Shown here piece after piece: positions 24,946-34,124 of a stretch of 64,000 nt of DNA. The position numbers were made by a program, and so were the translations under genes. Within the stretch, counting starts at the first letter, position 1, and each line of letters begins with the position of its first letter. The stretch comes from JBNRMW01 sp050309795. GTDB lineage: Bacteria > Bacillota_I > Bacilli_A > Erysipelotrichales > Erysipelotrichaceae. A model generated the notes under the pieces. The model made no database searches. It saw only the letters and a program-made list of their open reading frames with translations, and was not told the DNA's origin. The stretch lies in the NCBI GenBank assembly GCA_050309795.1, contig JBNRMW010000010.1, positions 11,604-75,603 on the forward strand, given 5' to 3'.

Positions 24946-27312
24946 TTAACTACTGCGTAAACTAGCCCCCAAATGTTTTTCTAACGCCGCTAAAATAGCC
25001 TCCATCACCGTATTGATATCCCTTTCACTCAAGGTATGCTCCCCACTTTCAAAGGTTAACCGATAGGCTAAAGAGGTTACATCTTGTAAAGGGAAACGGT
25101 CAAACAACACAATATCTTTCAATAAACGGGTTCCCGCCTTCCGAATGGTTTGAACAATACGATCATGGCTAATCGACGGATCGACCACAATCGCAATATC
25201 CCGCGTCACTTTTGGATAACGGGATAAGGGTTGATAGTTGGTTTTTGCTTTCTTGGCCTCAATGACCAAAGACAAATTCAATTCAGCCAACACTCCTTTC
25301 GGGACATCTTGTGGGTGAATTTCACCAATTAAACCTAAAAAGTCCTGGTCTAAATACACCTTTGCGCTCCGATAAGGATGGAAATGAACCACATCCACAT
25401 CATTGGTTTCATATCGTAAACGTCGGGAATTAATTCCCACGGCGGACAATACTTTCTCAACCACGCCCTTAATTAACCAATAATTAGAACTCAAATTCAC
25501 ATCATTGAGTTGAATTGAACCTAATTGGTGAACCCCAATTAATCCTAAACGCCATTGAGATCCCCCTTGTTGATACACCTTCGACACCTCAAAATAAAGG
25601 CCTTGCTCGTTTTTCATATTTAAATTATAGTGAAGCATACTCAACAAAGAATGCGTTAATCCCCCACGAACGACTTTCCGTTTTTCCGATAACGGATTCA
25701 ACAGACGTACTGGTGGCTGTAACGCCAAAGGATGGTCATTGATTTCTTCGGAAACCAAGGTATAGGTTATGACCTCGCTGGCTCCACTAGCTACTAAGAC
25801 ATCCGCCACTTTGCGCCGAATGATTTGTTCATGACTTAATTGACCCCGTGTATTCGGTAAGGTCGGCAAAGTCGACGGGATACTCTCGAAGCCTTTGAGT
25901 CGAATGACTTCTTCAATTAAATCCTCTTCAATCGTTAAATCTAAACGATCGCTAGGAATGGTACAAATAATTTTTTGTTGATCTACAACTGGTTGTAAAC
26001 GTAAACGTTGAAAGACATCCATCACCTCGGCTTGGGTATATTGGGAACCCAAAAGCTTATTTATTTTTTCAAGAGATGTTTCAATGGTATGTTGTTGAAC
26101 AACCGGAAGCGTTTTTGGATAGGTCACAGTTTGTTCTTCCTGGTCCATTTGAGCATATTGCGTGAGTAAAAATAAAATGCGTTCCATGGCTTTTTGTGGG
26201 GCCAAAGGATCCATCGCTTTACTATAGCGAATGCTCGATTCACTATGTAGATTTAAACGCTGGGCTGTCGTGCGAATCGGTACCGGTAAAAACGAAGCCA
26301 ATTCAATAACGATGCTGCTGGTATCTTCAACAATCATTGAATTTCCTAAACCTTTAATACCGGCGATCCCAATTGGTTTGTTTTGGGAAGTAATGACGGT
26401 ATCGCCTTTAACTAAGGTATACGTTTCGCCATCTAAGCCCACCACTTCGCCTTCAAAATCATCGCGAACGGTGATTTCTAAATGGTCGCCAAAATAGCGT
26501 TTGTCGTAAAAGTGGGAAGGTTGACCCGTCTCCAACATGACCAGGTTGGAAATATCCACCACGTTATTGATTGGATTCATCCCACAACCTCGCAAGGCTT
26601 GTTTAATCCATGTTGGGGATTCTTTGACGACGACCTGATTAACTACTTTGGCTAAAAACTGGGTACAATTCTTCGTCGTACTGTCGAGGATAAAGGAACT
26701 CGCATCGACTACGGGGTCGTTCAAGGTTGGTTGGATGTTGAGTTCTCGTCCGGTTATGGCCGCAATTTCATACGCCAATGACTGCATGCTTAATAAATCC
26801 GAACGGTTGGGTGTTAAATCAATATCGATGACTTCGTCGTCCAATCCTAAATACGCTAAAGGATCGTCGCCAATGGGTGCCGCTTCGTCCAAAACATGGA
26901 TGCCTTCTTTATCTGTTTCTTCTAAAAGATGGCTGGCTACGCCAAGTTCGGGTAAGCTACAAATCATGCCTTGAGACAGGACGTTACGAATTTTGGCTTC
27001 TTTAATCGTGAGTTCTGGTAATACCGCGCCGACTTTGGCCACAATCACTTTTTGACCGACGGCGACATTTGGGGCTCCACAAACAATTTGAACCTGCTGG
27101 TGAGCTAATTGAACCGTGGTAACCGATAAACTATCGGCATCGGGATGTTTTTTACAGGTCAAGATTTGACCAATTTCCAAATGCGTCCCTTGAGCTAAGG
27201 GGAAAACCCCTTCCACTTCATGGCCGGCATCGGTTAATAGCTGGGCCAACTCTTGACTCGGTATATCTTCAATCTCAACCAAGCGGTTGAGCCATTTTCT
27301 ACTTGCTAACAT
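24946..27312 (-). CDS. pheT: Phenylalanyl-tRNA synthetase beta subunit
   Basis: The 788-residue subunit has the tRNA-binding domain near the N-terminus (HLEIGQILTCKKHPDADSLSV), the B3/B4 and B5 domains (SHFYDKRYF; EEVIRLKGFESIP) and a C-terminal anticodon-binding FDX-ACB domain (LSRYPKVTRDIAIVVD). With PheS it forms the (alpha-beta)2 enzyme charging tRNA-Phe. It starts 9 nt after pheS and is controlled by the same T-box leader. Length and motif order are normal. Confidence 0.97.
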   Translation of the reverse strand: MLASRKWLNRLVEIEDIPSQELAQLLTDAGHEVEGVFPLAQGTHLEIGQILTCKKHPDADSLSVTTVQLAHQQVQIVCGAPNVAVGQKVIVAKVGAVLPELTIKEAKIRNVLSQGMICSLPELGVASHLLEETDKEGIHVLDEAAPIGDDPLAYLGLDDEVIDIDLTPNRSDLLSMQSLAYEIAAITGRELNIQPTLNDPVVDASSFILDSTTKNCTQFLAKVVNQVVVKESPTWIKQALRGCGMNPINNVVDISNLVMLETGQPSHFYDKRYFGDHLEITVRDDFEGEVVGLDGETYTLVKGDTVITSQNKPIGIAGIKGLGNSMIVEDTSSIVIELASFLPVPIRTTAQRLNLHSESSIRYSKAMDPLAPQKAMERILFLLTQYAQMDQEEQTVTYPKTLPVVQQHTIETSLEKINKLLGSQYTQAEVMDVFQRLRLQPVVDQQKIICTIPSDRLDLTIEEDLIEEVIRLKGFESIPSTLPTLPNTRGQLSHEQIIRRKVADVLVASGASEVITYTLVSEEINDHPLALQPPVRLLNPLSEKRKVVRGGLTHSLLSMLHYNLNMKNEQGLYFEVSKVYQQGGSQWRLGLIGVHQLGSIQLNDVNLSSNYWLIKGVVEKVLSAVGINSRRLRYETNDVDVVHFHPYRSAKVYLDQDFLGLIGEIHPQDVPKGVLAELNLSLVIEAKKAKTNYQPLSRYPKVTRDIAIVVDPSISHDRIVQTIRKAGTRLLKDIVLFDRFPLQDVTSLAYRLTFESGEHTLSERDINTVMEAILAALEKHLGASLRSS

Positions 27313-27321
27313 AAAATCCCC

Positions 27322-28353
27322 CTATTCATACCCTTTGAATTGCTTCAAAAAACGCTGATCGTTGGTGTAAAAGGCACGGATGTCTTCAATCCCATAGCGC
27401 AGCATGGCCACCCGTTCAATACCCACCCCAAAAGCAAATCCCGTGATGGTTGGGTCTTCATAACCGGCCATTTTCAAGACATGTGGATGGACCATACCCG
27501 CCCCTAAAATCTCAATCCAACCGGTGTGTTTACATAAACTACAGCCTTCGCCCTGACAGAGATGGCAGGAAATATCCACTTCGACCGAAGGTTCGGTGAA
27601 TTGGAAATAAGACGTTCTCAAACGAACTTTACTATCTTGGCCAATTACTTGACGCGCTAGCAGTTCCAAGGTCCCTTTTAAATCGGCCATCGTGACGCCA
27701 TGACCGACCACTAAGCCCTCAATTTGCATGAATTGGTGAGAATGGGTGGCGTCGTCATCGTCTTTTCGATACACCTTCCCTGGACATAGAACCTTAATCG
27801 GTACTTGTGGAGCAAAAGCTTCTAATGCTCGGGTTTGGATGGCGGTCGTATGAGAGCGAAGTAAATATTCGACATCGATCACAAAGGTGTCTTGCATTTG
27901 GCGGGCTGGGTGATCTTCTGGGATATTGGCTCGTTCAAAATTGTATTTATCGAGTTCCACTTCGTCCCCTTCAATCACGCTATAGCCCATTTCCCGGAAG
28001 ACATCAATGATTTCCCGTTCAATTTGGGTTAATGGATGAAGTTGACCTAAACCGATGGCGACCCCAGGTAGCGTCAGATCAATTTTTTCTGAAGCGAGTT
28101 TTCGTTCCATTTCTTCTTGCGTTAATGCTTCAAAACGTTTTTGACTTTCATCTAAGAGACGTTGTTTTAATGCATTGACTTGTTGACCAAAATATTTCCG
28201 TTGTTCGGGGGTTAAATCCCTCATTTTCGTCATGAGTTGTGGTATTAAACCTTTCTTTGACAAATACAGGTCACGTACTTTTTTCAGGTCTTCTAAACTT
28301 TCACTTTCAATGATTTCAGCAAGCCCTTGTTCTTTGAGTTGTTTTAAATCCAT
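27322..28353 (-). CDS. pheS: Phenylalanyl-tRNA synthetase alpha subunit
   Basis: This 343-residue catalytic subunit has class II motifs 2 and 3, in KVYRKDDDDATHSHQFMQIEGLV and FAFGVGIERVAMLRYGI, and an N-terminal coiled coil. It joins phenylalanine to tRNA-Phe together with PheT. I chose the ATG at 28353, preceded by GAAAGGAT; an in-frame ATG five codons earlier overlaps that ribosome site. A T-box leader and promoter lie directly upstream. Confidence 0.97.
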   Translation of the reverse strand: MDLKQLKEQGLAEIIESESLEDLKKVRDLYLSKKGLIPQLMTKMRDLTPEQRKYFGQQVNALKQRLLDESQKRFEALTQEEMERKLASEKIDLTLPGVAIGLGQLHPLTQIEREIIDVFREMGYSVIEGDEVELDKYNFERANIPEDHPARQMQDTFVIDVEYLLRSHTTAIQTRALEAFAPQVPIKVLCPGKVYRKDDDDATHSHQFMQIEGLVVGHGVTMADLKGTLELLARQVIGQDSKVRLRTSYFQFTEPSVEVDISCHLCQGEGCSLCKHTGWIEILGAGMVHPHVLKMAGYEDPTITGFAFGVGIERVAMLRYGIEDIRAFYTNDQRFLKQFKGYE

Positions 28354-28370
28354 AAGTATCCTTTCCATAA

Positions 28371-28570
28371 AAAAAGTTCATTCCAAGGAACGAACAAAGC
28401 GCGGTACCATCCTTCTTTACTGATTACTCAGTACCCTTAATTCGCCGTTAACGCCGACCTACGGATAGGATTAGTATCTCTCCGGAGTGAATTTCCACAC
28501 TTTGAGACCTTGCACCCTCGTCTCTCGCTGGGTTTGTGTGTACTTCGTTCCTTCATCGATTTCTGTCTTC
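28371..28570 (-). promoter_or_regulatory. T-box riboswitch leader of pheST (Phe)
   Basis: The T-box sequence GGATGGTACCGCGC is at 28400-28413 on the minus strand. It is followed by a terminator stem GTTCGTTCC-TT-GGAATGAAC and TTTTTTT. A plausible specifier TTC (Phe) followed by A lies in GGAAATTCACTCC, near 28482-28494. Uncharged tRNA-Phe would stabilise the antiterminator and raise pheST expression. Confidence 0.92.
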
Positions 28571-28571
28571 T

Positions 28572-28600
28572 ATACTACCAAATTGTGGTTGTTTTTTCAA
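28572..28600 (-). promoter_or_regulatory. Promoter of the pheST T-box leader
   Basis: On the minus strand TTGAAA, a 17-nt spacer and TAGTAT precede the leader by about 7 nt. Confidence 0.7.
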
Positions 28601-28871
28601 CGAACTTTACCCAACGATTTTAGTAAGTTGACCAGTAATCAACAAACCTGTGTCTTTTAGCTCCTTTATTGGGAACTTGGACGACATCTTAAACCATAGC
28701 TTATGATTATTTTCAAAGACTCGATTAATTATCGCCAATCGAATCAGTAAATACATTAATAGATTATGAACGTGGTCTACTATATTAAGAGAATTCGCAC
28801 CTCGTTAAACTATAGACGTTATCTTAGGGAACTGGCTTGGCATCATCATTCAATTAAGGACAGTTATCTAT
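28601..28871. other. Intergenic region between the pheS promoter and the TetR-family gene
   Basis: No convincing gene is visible. The minus strand carries a 49-codon ATG frame (28607-28756), open for about 15 further codons upstream. It has no ribosome site and no recognised motif. It may be a gene remnant or chance. Confidence 0.35.
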
Positions 28872-28906
28872 TTTAAAAATTATTTCGTTTGTGGCATAAT
28901 AGAGCC
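28872..28906 (+). promoter_or_regulatory. Promoter predicting a leaderless mRNA for the TetR-family gene
   Basis: A weak TTTAAA -35, a 17-nt spacer and an extended -10 TGG-CATAAT end at 28900. The ATG starts at 28907, the expected transcription start, and no Shine-Dalgarno is present. Confidence 0.6.
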
Positions 28907-29500
28907 ATGAAATATCAACCAACCGGAAAACAAGAAGATCGGCGACGTATAAAAACCCGCCACCAAATTATGCAAGCTTTCGAACAACTCATTATGGAAG
29001 AAGGTTATGACCAAATGAATGTTTTAAAGCTAACCAGTAAAGCCAAGATCAACCGATCCACGTTTTATGATCACTACGCCGATTTGGACGAACTATACCA
29101 TTCAATCATCGATGATTTGATAGACCAATTCACAACTTTTTTAGTGCCGGAAGTCTTCTCCGAAGAAGGCGTTATTAATTTGGAAAAACTCCATGAAATT
29201 ATTGTTAATATTCTCGAAGAAGTCGCCACCCGACGCCATTTTTTAATCAACCTAATTCAAACGAGCGATGTTCGTCTATTAAAAGATCGCATCGTTTTAA
29301 CCATTGTTTCGCGCTATCACGATCATATTGATTTATTTTCCAGTCAATCCCCAAGCAAGCACGATTGGGAGCTGGTGGTCTTTTATTTATCCTCCGTTCT
29401 CTACGGATTCTTAAATTATTGGATCAATGCCACTGATCCTATTAGTAGTGATGAAATGGCGACATCAATGATTGATTTAGTCCTTAATGGGTATAGTTAA
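28907..29500 (+). CDS. TetR/AcrR-family transcriptional regulator
   Basis: This 197-residue protein has a TetR helix-turn-helix (KTRHQIMQAFEQLIMEEGYDQMNVLKLTSKAKINRSTFYDHYADLDEL) and a C-terminal ligand/dimer domain of unknown specificity. I chose the ATG at 28907; a TTG six codons upstream lies inside the promoter. The nearest genes (pheS, an rRNA methylase) are not obvious targets, and no palindrome is evident near its own promoter. It may act elsewhere. Confidence 0.9.
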   Translation: MKYQPTGKQEDRRRIKTRHQIMQAFEQLIMEEGYDQMNVLKLTSKAKINRSTFYDHYADLDELYHSIIDDLIDQFTTFLVPEVFSEEGVINLEKLHEIIVNILEEVATRRHFLINLIQTSDVRLLKDRIVLTIVSRYHDHIDLFSSQSPSKHDWELVVFYLSSVLYGFLNYWINATDPISSDEMATSMIDLVLNGYS

Positions 29501-29520
29501 AACGAGTCCTAGGACTCGTT
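29501..29520. terminator. Bidirectional terminator, perfect 20-bp palindrome
   Basis: AACGAGTCCTAGGACTCGTT is a perfect palindrome directly after the TetR-family gene. It overlaps the last three codons and stop of the convergent methyltransferase gene. The minus-strand tail is TTTT, the plus-strand tail TTT. Confidence 0.7.
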
Positions 29521-30225
29521 TAGTTCATACATCATAATGCTGCCGGCCATCGCGACATTCAAACTTTCAAAAGCAACGGTAGGAATGCTGACCAGCCGAT
29601 GACTATCTTGTACAGCTTGTGGGCTTAAGCCTTGTCCTTCATTACCTAATAATAACGCATGCTTACCAACCTTTAGCAAACGCACCGACGTCCCGCCAGA
29701 AACCACCGAGCCCAAGATTTGATAGCCTTGTTGAGAGGCTTTTTTTATGAACATCGGCCATGCCATCTCGACCATATTCAAATGAAAGAGTGCGCCTTGG
29801 GACGAACGAACGACTTTATCGTTGGTAAAATCGACCGTATTTGGGGTCAAAACGATTGTTTGATAACCAAAACTAAGCGCTGAACGCAGCAAGGTCCCAA
29901 CATTTCCCGGATCTTGAAGATCTTCTAAAACCAAAATATTACCCACAAGATCGCTGGCTTGTGGTTTCGAGACAACCCCAATAATTTGGGGAATAGATTG
30001 TGTTTGAGCCAACTTTTTTGCGACTTCAACCGTAATTTGGGTCTGAGGTTCAAATTCGAAAACCTGACCTTCAATTACGAAAACTTCTTCTAAATAGCCC
30101 GTTTCTAGGGCTTCTTGTATTAGATGATCGTTTTCAATCAAAAATTTCCCCGTTGATTTTCGGTATTTTGCTTGGTGTAATTTCACCAAATCTTTAATTT
30201 TTGGATTATTAACCGACGTGATCAT
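29509..30225 (-). CDS. TrmH/SpoU-family rRNA (or tRNA) 2'-O-methyltransferase
   Basis: This 238-residue SPOUT enzyme has the substrate-binding N-terminus (ITSVNNPKIKDLVKLHQAKYR). Its trefoil-knot motifs are LEDLQDPGNVGTLLRSA, LLGNEGQGLS and SLNVAMAGSIMMYEL. It transfers a methyl group from S-adenosylmethionine to ribose in RNA; the exact nucleotide is unknown. Its start overlaps the end of ileS by 17 nt, so it belongs to the T-box-controlled ileS transcript. In many Bacillota the paralogue lies beside pheS. Confidence 0.9.
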   Translation of the reverse strand: MITSVNNPKIKDLVKLHQAKYRKSTGKFLIENDHLIQEALETGYLEEVFVIEGQVFEFEPQTQITVEVAKKLAQTQSIPQIIGVVSKPQASDLVGNILVLEDLQDPGNVGTLLRSALSFGYQTIVLTPNTVDFTNDKVVRSSQGALFHLNMVEMAWPMFIKKASQQGYQILGSVVSGGTSVRLLKVGKHALLLGNEGQGLSPQAVQDSHRLVSIPTVAFESLNVAMAGSIMMYELNES

Positions 30226-32944
30226 GGTTTAAAACCTGGGTACAGCGCGGACAAATTCCTGCTTCCGAGACCGCCTCAACGACATTCCAGCATCGCTCAC
30301 AAGCTTCCCCTTCTGCCTCGACTACTTCGACTTGAATCCCTAAGACCTCGGCAAGGGGTTGATCAACAAAGTTCACCTTGGAGACAATGAGCCACTGAGC
30401 AAATTGAGACCCAAAATAACGATTGACCAACTCTTGATCTCCATCCTCTAAATGGAAGTTTAATTGAGCTTTGAGCGAATTACCAATAACTTTTTGAGCC
30501 CGAGCATCTTCCAAGGCTTTATAGGCAGCTTCCCGAATCGCCATCAAACGTTGGAAATCTTGGCGTTCTTGAGGTTCAAAAACCACTTCCGTGACCTCCG
30601 CAAACTTCTCCAAATGAATGGACGTGAACTCCGGATAAGCAATCTGACCTAATTCTTCCATTGTAAAAGGTAATAACGGGGCCATTAAATGACTCAACTG
30701 ACGCAATGTGTAACTTAAAACCGTTTGAACCTGGCGCCGACGAACATCATCTTCTTTCAAGATATAAAGGATATCTTTGGTGAAATCCAAATAATACGCC
30801 GACATGGTATTCGTCAAGGCTTGAGTGACTAATTTACTAACCGTACTGAATTCGTATTTCTGATACGCCTCATGGGCTTGTTTCACGATTTGATTAATAT
30901 CATCTAAAACATGGCGGTCCACCGCCGGTAACTGATTAAAATCAAGTTCATCCGCTTGGGTAAAGCCGGCTAAATTCCCATGCATAAAGCGGAAGGTATT
31001 CCGGATCTTTCGGTAATTTTCAGCGACTTGTTTCAATAAATTTTGGGACAAATTGATATCGGACTGATAGTCGACGGTTGCTACCCATAATCTTAAAACA
31101 TCGGCACCCATCGTATCGACAATGGAGGATGGGGCTAAGGCGTTTCCTTTCGATTTGGAAAATTTCTCGTCTTTTTCATCCATTACAAAACCGTGAGAAA
31201 CCACTGCCTTATACGGAGAAGTACCATAGACCGCAGTAGAAATAATAAGTGAAGAGTTGAACCATCCACGATATTGATCCGAACCTTCTAAATATAAATC
31301 ATGAGGTACCGCTAATCCATGTTTTCTTAACGCCGCGGTATGAGACGAACCCGAATCAAACCAAACATCTAAGATATCGGTTTCCTTGGTAAATATGCCA
31401 TCAGGTGAATTGGGATGGGTGTAATTTTCTGGTAACAAATCTTTAGCTTCTTTTTCAAACCAAATATTCGAGCCATGCGTTCTAAACAAATCGGCGATAT
31501 GGTTGAACACTTCTTCATCCATAATGGGTTGTTGATCTTGGGTATAAATAATTGGAATTGGTAAACCCCATGCCCGTTGACGAGAAATCGTCCAATCGGC
31601 GCGATCGGCAATCATATTATGCATACGCAATTTACCCCAGCTAGGATACCAAGTCACTTGGTCAATTTGGTCTAAGATTTCGTCACGAATCTTATCCACA
31701 CTGAAAAACCATTGTGAGGTCGCTCTAAAAATAATCGGTTTCCCTGTTCGCCAATCGTGTGGATAGGAGTGGGTAATAAAGCTAAGATGTAAAAGATGGC
31801 CACTCTCATGTAATCGATTGGTGACCGCTTTATTGGCTTCGTCGGTTGTTAATCCAACCAACCAGTCCCCGGCATTTTCCATCATTTTTCCTTGGGCATC
31901 GACATTAACAAAAGGTTGGATGCCGTATTTTTGACCGATTAAATAGTCGTCCATCCCAAATCCTGGTGCGGTGTGGACACAGCCCGTACCCGAGTCGGCC
32001 GTGACATGTTCCCCTAACAAGACTTTAGACACCACTTCTTCGTAGAGCGGATGTTGACAAGTAATATGTTCTAAGACCTCGCCTTTAAAGGTTTTTAAAA
32101 CTTGATAATTATCAATTTCAAAGACCTTCATCAACTCTTCGATGAAGACCGAAGACATCACCAAATTCCCTTGCTCGGTTTGAACCAGACTATAGTCCAA
32201 ACGCGGGTGAACACTAATGGCTAAGTTGCCCGGAATGGTCCAAGGGGTGGTTGTCCAAATGACCATCCGGTCACCGGTATCTAAAACACCTTTACCATCA
32301 ATCACATCAAAGGCCACATAGATGGCTGGGTCGCGGCGATCATGATATTCAATTTCAGCTTCCGCCAGGGCAGTTTCACTTGATGGCGACCAATAAACGG
32401 GACGTAAACCTTTATAAACCAAACCCTTTTGACACATTTTTCCAAAAAGTTCGGTTTGAATTGCTTCATACTCTTTTTGATACGTGATATATGGATCGTC
32501 GTAGTCCGCTACCGTTCCCAGGGCTTTGAATTCCTGCATTTGTTGGGCGACTTGTTGACGTGCGTAGTTTTCACACAGCTGTCTAAATTCGCTTAATGGC
32601 ATCGCTTTACGGTCAACCCCTGATTTCGTTAAGGCATTTTCAATCGGTAAGCCATGGGTATCCCAGCCAGGAATAAACGGGACTTGGTAACCCATTTTAA
32701 ACCGACTACGAACCACGAAGTCTTTTAATATTTTATTTAACGCATGACCAATATGAATGGAGCCATTCGCATACGGTGGCCCATCATGTAAAACAAAGGT
32801 CGGTTGGCCTTCGTGTTTGGTTAACATTTGTTGATAGAGGTTCATAGTTTCCCATTTTTCTAAAATAGGTCCTTGTTTTTTTGTTAAATTTCCTCTCATT
32901 TCAAAATCTGTCTTGGGTAAGTGTAAGGTATCTTTATAGTCCAT
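30209..32944 (-). CDS. ileS: Isoleucyl-tRNA synthetase
   Basis: The 911-residue class I synthetase has the HIGH motif in YANGSIHIGHALNKIL and the KMSKS-type loop KFSKSKGNAL. The CP1 editing domain has TTTPWTIPGNLA. A C-terminal zinc ribbon (CERCWNVVEAVSEAGICPRC) is present. It charges tRNA-Ile and edits valine. A good AAGGAAG site supports the start. It is controlled by the T-box leader directly upstream. Confidence 0.97.
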   Translation of the reverse strand: MDYKDTLHLPKTDFEMRGNLTKKQGPILEKWETMNLYQQMLTKHEGQPTFVLHDGPPYANGSIHIGHALNKILKDFVVRSRFKMGYQVPFIPGWDTHGLPIENALTKSGVDRKAMPLSEFRQLCENYARQQVAQQMQEFKALGTVADYDDPYITYQKEYEAIQTELFGKMCQKGLVYKGLRPVYWSPSSETALAEAEIEYHDRRDPAIYVAFDVIDGKGVLDTGDRMVIWTTTPWTIPGNLAISVHPRLDYSLVQTEQGNLVMSSVFIEELMKVFEIDNYQVLKTFKGEVLEHITCQHPLYEEVVSKVLLGEHVTADSGTGCVHTAPGFGMDDYLIGQKYGIQPFVNVDAQGKMMENAGDWLVGLTTDEANKAVTNRLHESGHLLHLSFITHSYPHDWRTGKPIIFRATSQWFFSVDKIRDEILDQIDQVTWYPSWGKLRMHNMIADRADWTISRQRAWGLPIPIIYTQDQQPIMDEEVFNHIADLFRTHGSNIWFEKEAKDLLPENYTHPNSPDGIFTKETDILDVWFDSGSSHTAALRKHGLAVPHDLYLEGSDQYRGWFNSSLIISTAVYGTSPYKAVVSHGFVMDEKDEKFSKSKGNALAPSSIVDTMGADVLRLWVATVDYQSDINLSQNLLKQVAENYRKIRNTFRFMHGNLAGFTQADELDFNQLPAVDRHVLDDINQIVKQAHEAYQKYEFSTVSKLVTQALTNTMSAYYLDFTKDILYILKEDDVRRRQVQTVLSYTLRQLSHLMAPLLPFTMEELGQIAYPEFTSIHLEKFAEVTEVVFEPQERQDFQRLMAIREAAYKALEDARAQKVIGNSLKAQLNFHLEDGDQELVNRYFGSQFAQWLIVSKVNFVDQPLAEVLGIQVEVVEAEGEACERCWNVVEAVSEAGICPRCTQVLNHDHVG

Positions 32945-32969
32945 TTCAATCGCTTCCTTTCAATCATAT

Positions 32970-33168
32970 AAAAACGCCCTCAAAAGGGCGTTTAAACGCG
33001 GTACCACCTTTATTGGTTCTCGAATCGATAACGGCGATGCACCGAATCTTCTTACTATGGTTCAGAAGATTTGCTCGTGAGGGATAATTTCAAACTTTCT
33101 CATCCATTTTCACCAACCATGGACTCTCTATATCGAAAGGACTTGAAATCTTGTCTCAGTCTTCGCGG
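32970..33168 (-). promoter_or_regulatory. T-box riboswitch leader of ileS (Ile)
   Basis: The T-box GGTGGTACCGCG is at 32997-33008 on the minus strand. It is followed by the terminator stem AACGCCCT-TTTG-AGGGCGTT and Ts. Candidate specifier ATT (or ATC) lies in TTGAAATTATCCC, near 33082-33094. The leader's first stem appears to begin at the divIVA stop codon, so no separate promoter is obvious. Confidence 0.9.
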
Positions 33169-33611
33169 TTTGGGGAAATCTCCGGTTGTTGATCTTGGAG
33201 ATTTTGAATCGTTTGTGATAAATCATCAAACTGTTGTTGGAGGTTGGCATCAACCTCTTCGGTTTCATTCATCAATTTAGCTAATTGAGCTAAGAGGAGT
33301 TTAACCGTTGAGACAGCCTGGCTAACAATAAGCTTTGCTTCTTGGTTGGCGGTTTCAACGATGGCATTGGCTTGCCGGAAAGCTTGGTCGTTTAAATCAC
33401 GAAAAACCTTTTCGCGGTTCGCTAAGTCAGTTTGTAGGCTTTGGACCCGCTGTTGGCTTTCGTTAAACTGCTGTTGAATCGTCTCTAATTGTTGTTCGTA
33501 CATTTGTACTTTCGTTTGTAATTGGACGAATTCTTCTTCGTATTTTTGCAGTTTTTGATCTACTTGAAAACGATCGTATCCATTCTTAAGGATGCGAAAT
33601 TCCGCATTCAT
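33156..33611 (-). CDS. divIVA: DivIVA-like cell-division/polarity protein
   Basis: This 151-residue protein has the DivIVA start pattern (FRILKNGYDRFQVDQKLQKYEEE) and long coiled coils through about residue 140. DivIVA binds negatively curved membrane at septa and poles. It follows sepF immediately (start 33611 and sepF stop overlap by one base), as in other Bacillota. The ileS T-box begins at its stop codon, so read-through from the sepF-divIVA transcript could feed the synthetase gene. Confidence 0.88.
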   Translation of the reverse strand: MNAEFRILKNGYDRFQVDQKLQKYEEEFVQLQTKVQMYEQQLETIQQQFNESQQRVQSLQTDLANREKVFRDLNDQAFRQANAIVETANQEAKLIVSQAVSTVKLLLAQLAKLMNETEEVDANLQQQFDDLSQTIQNLQDQQPEISPNRED

Positions 33612-34012
33612 TATAGTTTTTCAGCAGCCTCTAAACTAATTTCACCCGCCACATTAATGGTTCTTGGTGTGCAGAGAATGACATTATGTCCAATTTTTTG
33701 GATTGAACCGTCAATCGCAAAAACCACACCAGTTAAAAAGTCAATCGTTCTTTGGGCAAAATTGGGCGGTAAACGATGTAAATTCACGACCGCAGCGCGC
33801 TTTTCTTTGAGATGTCGAGCTACTTCTTCGCTTTCTTCAAAGGTGCGTGGTTCAAATAAAACCATTTTGGCATCCGCTTGAACTTTTGAGAAACTCTTAT
33901 TGGAAGGTTGTTCATAATCACTGAGGGATTTTGCTTCTTCTTCTGTGAGTTCTAGTTCTGCTTCTTCATCAATTGGGGAAATGAAATTTCGCCATTTTTC
34001 ACTTAGTGCCAT
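33611..34012 (-). CDS. sepF: Cell-division protein SepF
   Basis: The 133-residue protein has the SepF core: MVLFEPRTFEESEEVARHLKEKRAAVVNLHRLP, DFLTGVVFAIDGSIQKIGHNVILCTP. SepF tethers FtsZ to the membrane and shapes the septum. The extreme N-terminus is short and its amphipathic helix (SEKWRNFI) is modest. A TATAAT promoter and AGAGGAA site precede it. Confidence 0.93.
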   Translation of the reverse strand: MALSEKWRNFISPIDEEAELELTEEEAKSLSDYEQPSNKSFSKVQADAKMVLFEPRTFEESEEVARHLKEKRAAVVNLHRLPPNFAQRTIDFLTGVVFAIDGSIQKIGHNVILCTPRTINVAGEISLEAAEKL

Positions 34013-34068
34013 ACATATTCCTCTTTCTACAATATCGTGCCAATTATAACATAGTTATGTTGGAAGTT

Positions 34069-34111
34069 AAAGTTTCAAAATTCTCTACTATTCACTGTTT
34101 TTTGAAACTTT
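34069..34111. repeat. Inverted repeat AAAGTTTCAAAA / TTTTGAAACTTT
   Basis: Two perfect 12-bp arms (34069-34080 and 34100-34111) flank a 19-nt loop, between the hpf stop and the sepF promoter. There is no good U-tract on the minus strand. It may be a weak hpf terminator or an operator next to the sepF -35. Confidence 0.6.
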
Positions 34112-34124
34112 ACGGGAAAAAAAC

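Noticed and set aside
28626..28645. GTTGA-N7-TCAAC as a TetR operator
   Set aside because: Arms are only 5 bp and it lies over 250 bp from the TetR promoter.
33071..33280. Plus-strand frame across the ileS T-box and divIVA end
   Set aside because: It overlaps a structured RNA leader and a clear coding gene on the other strand and has no support.
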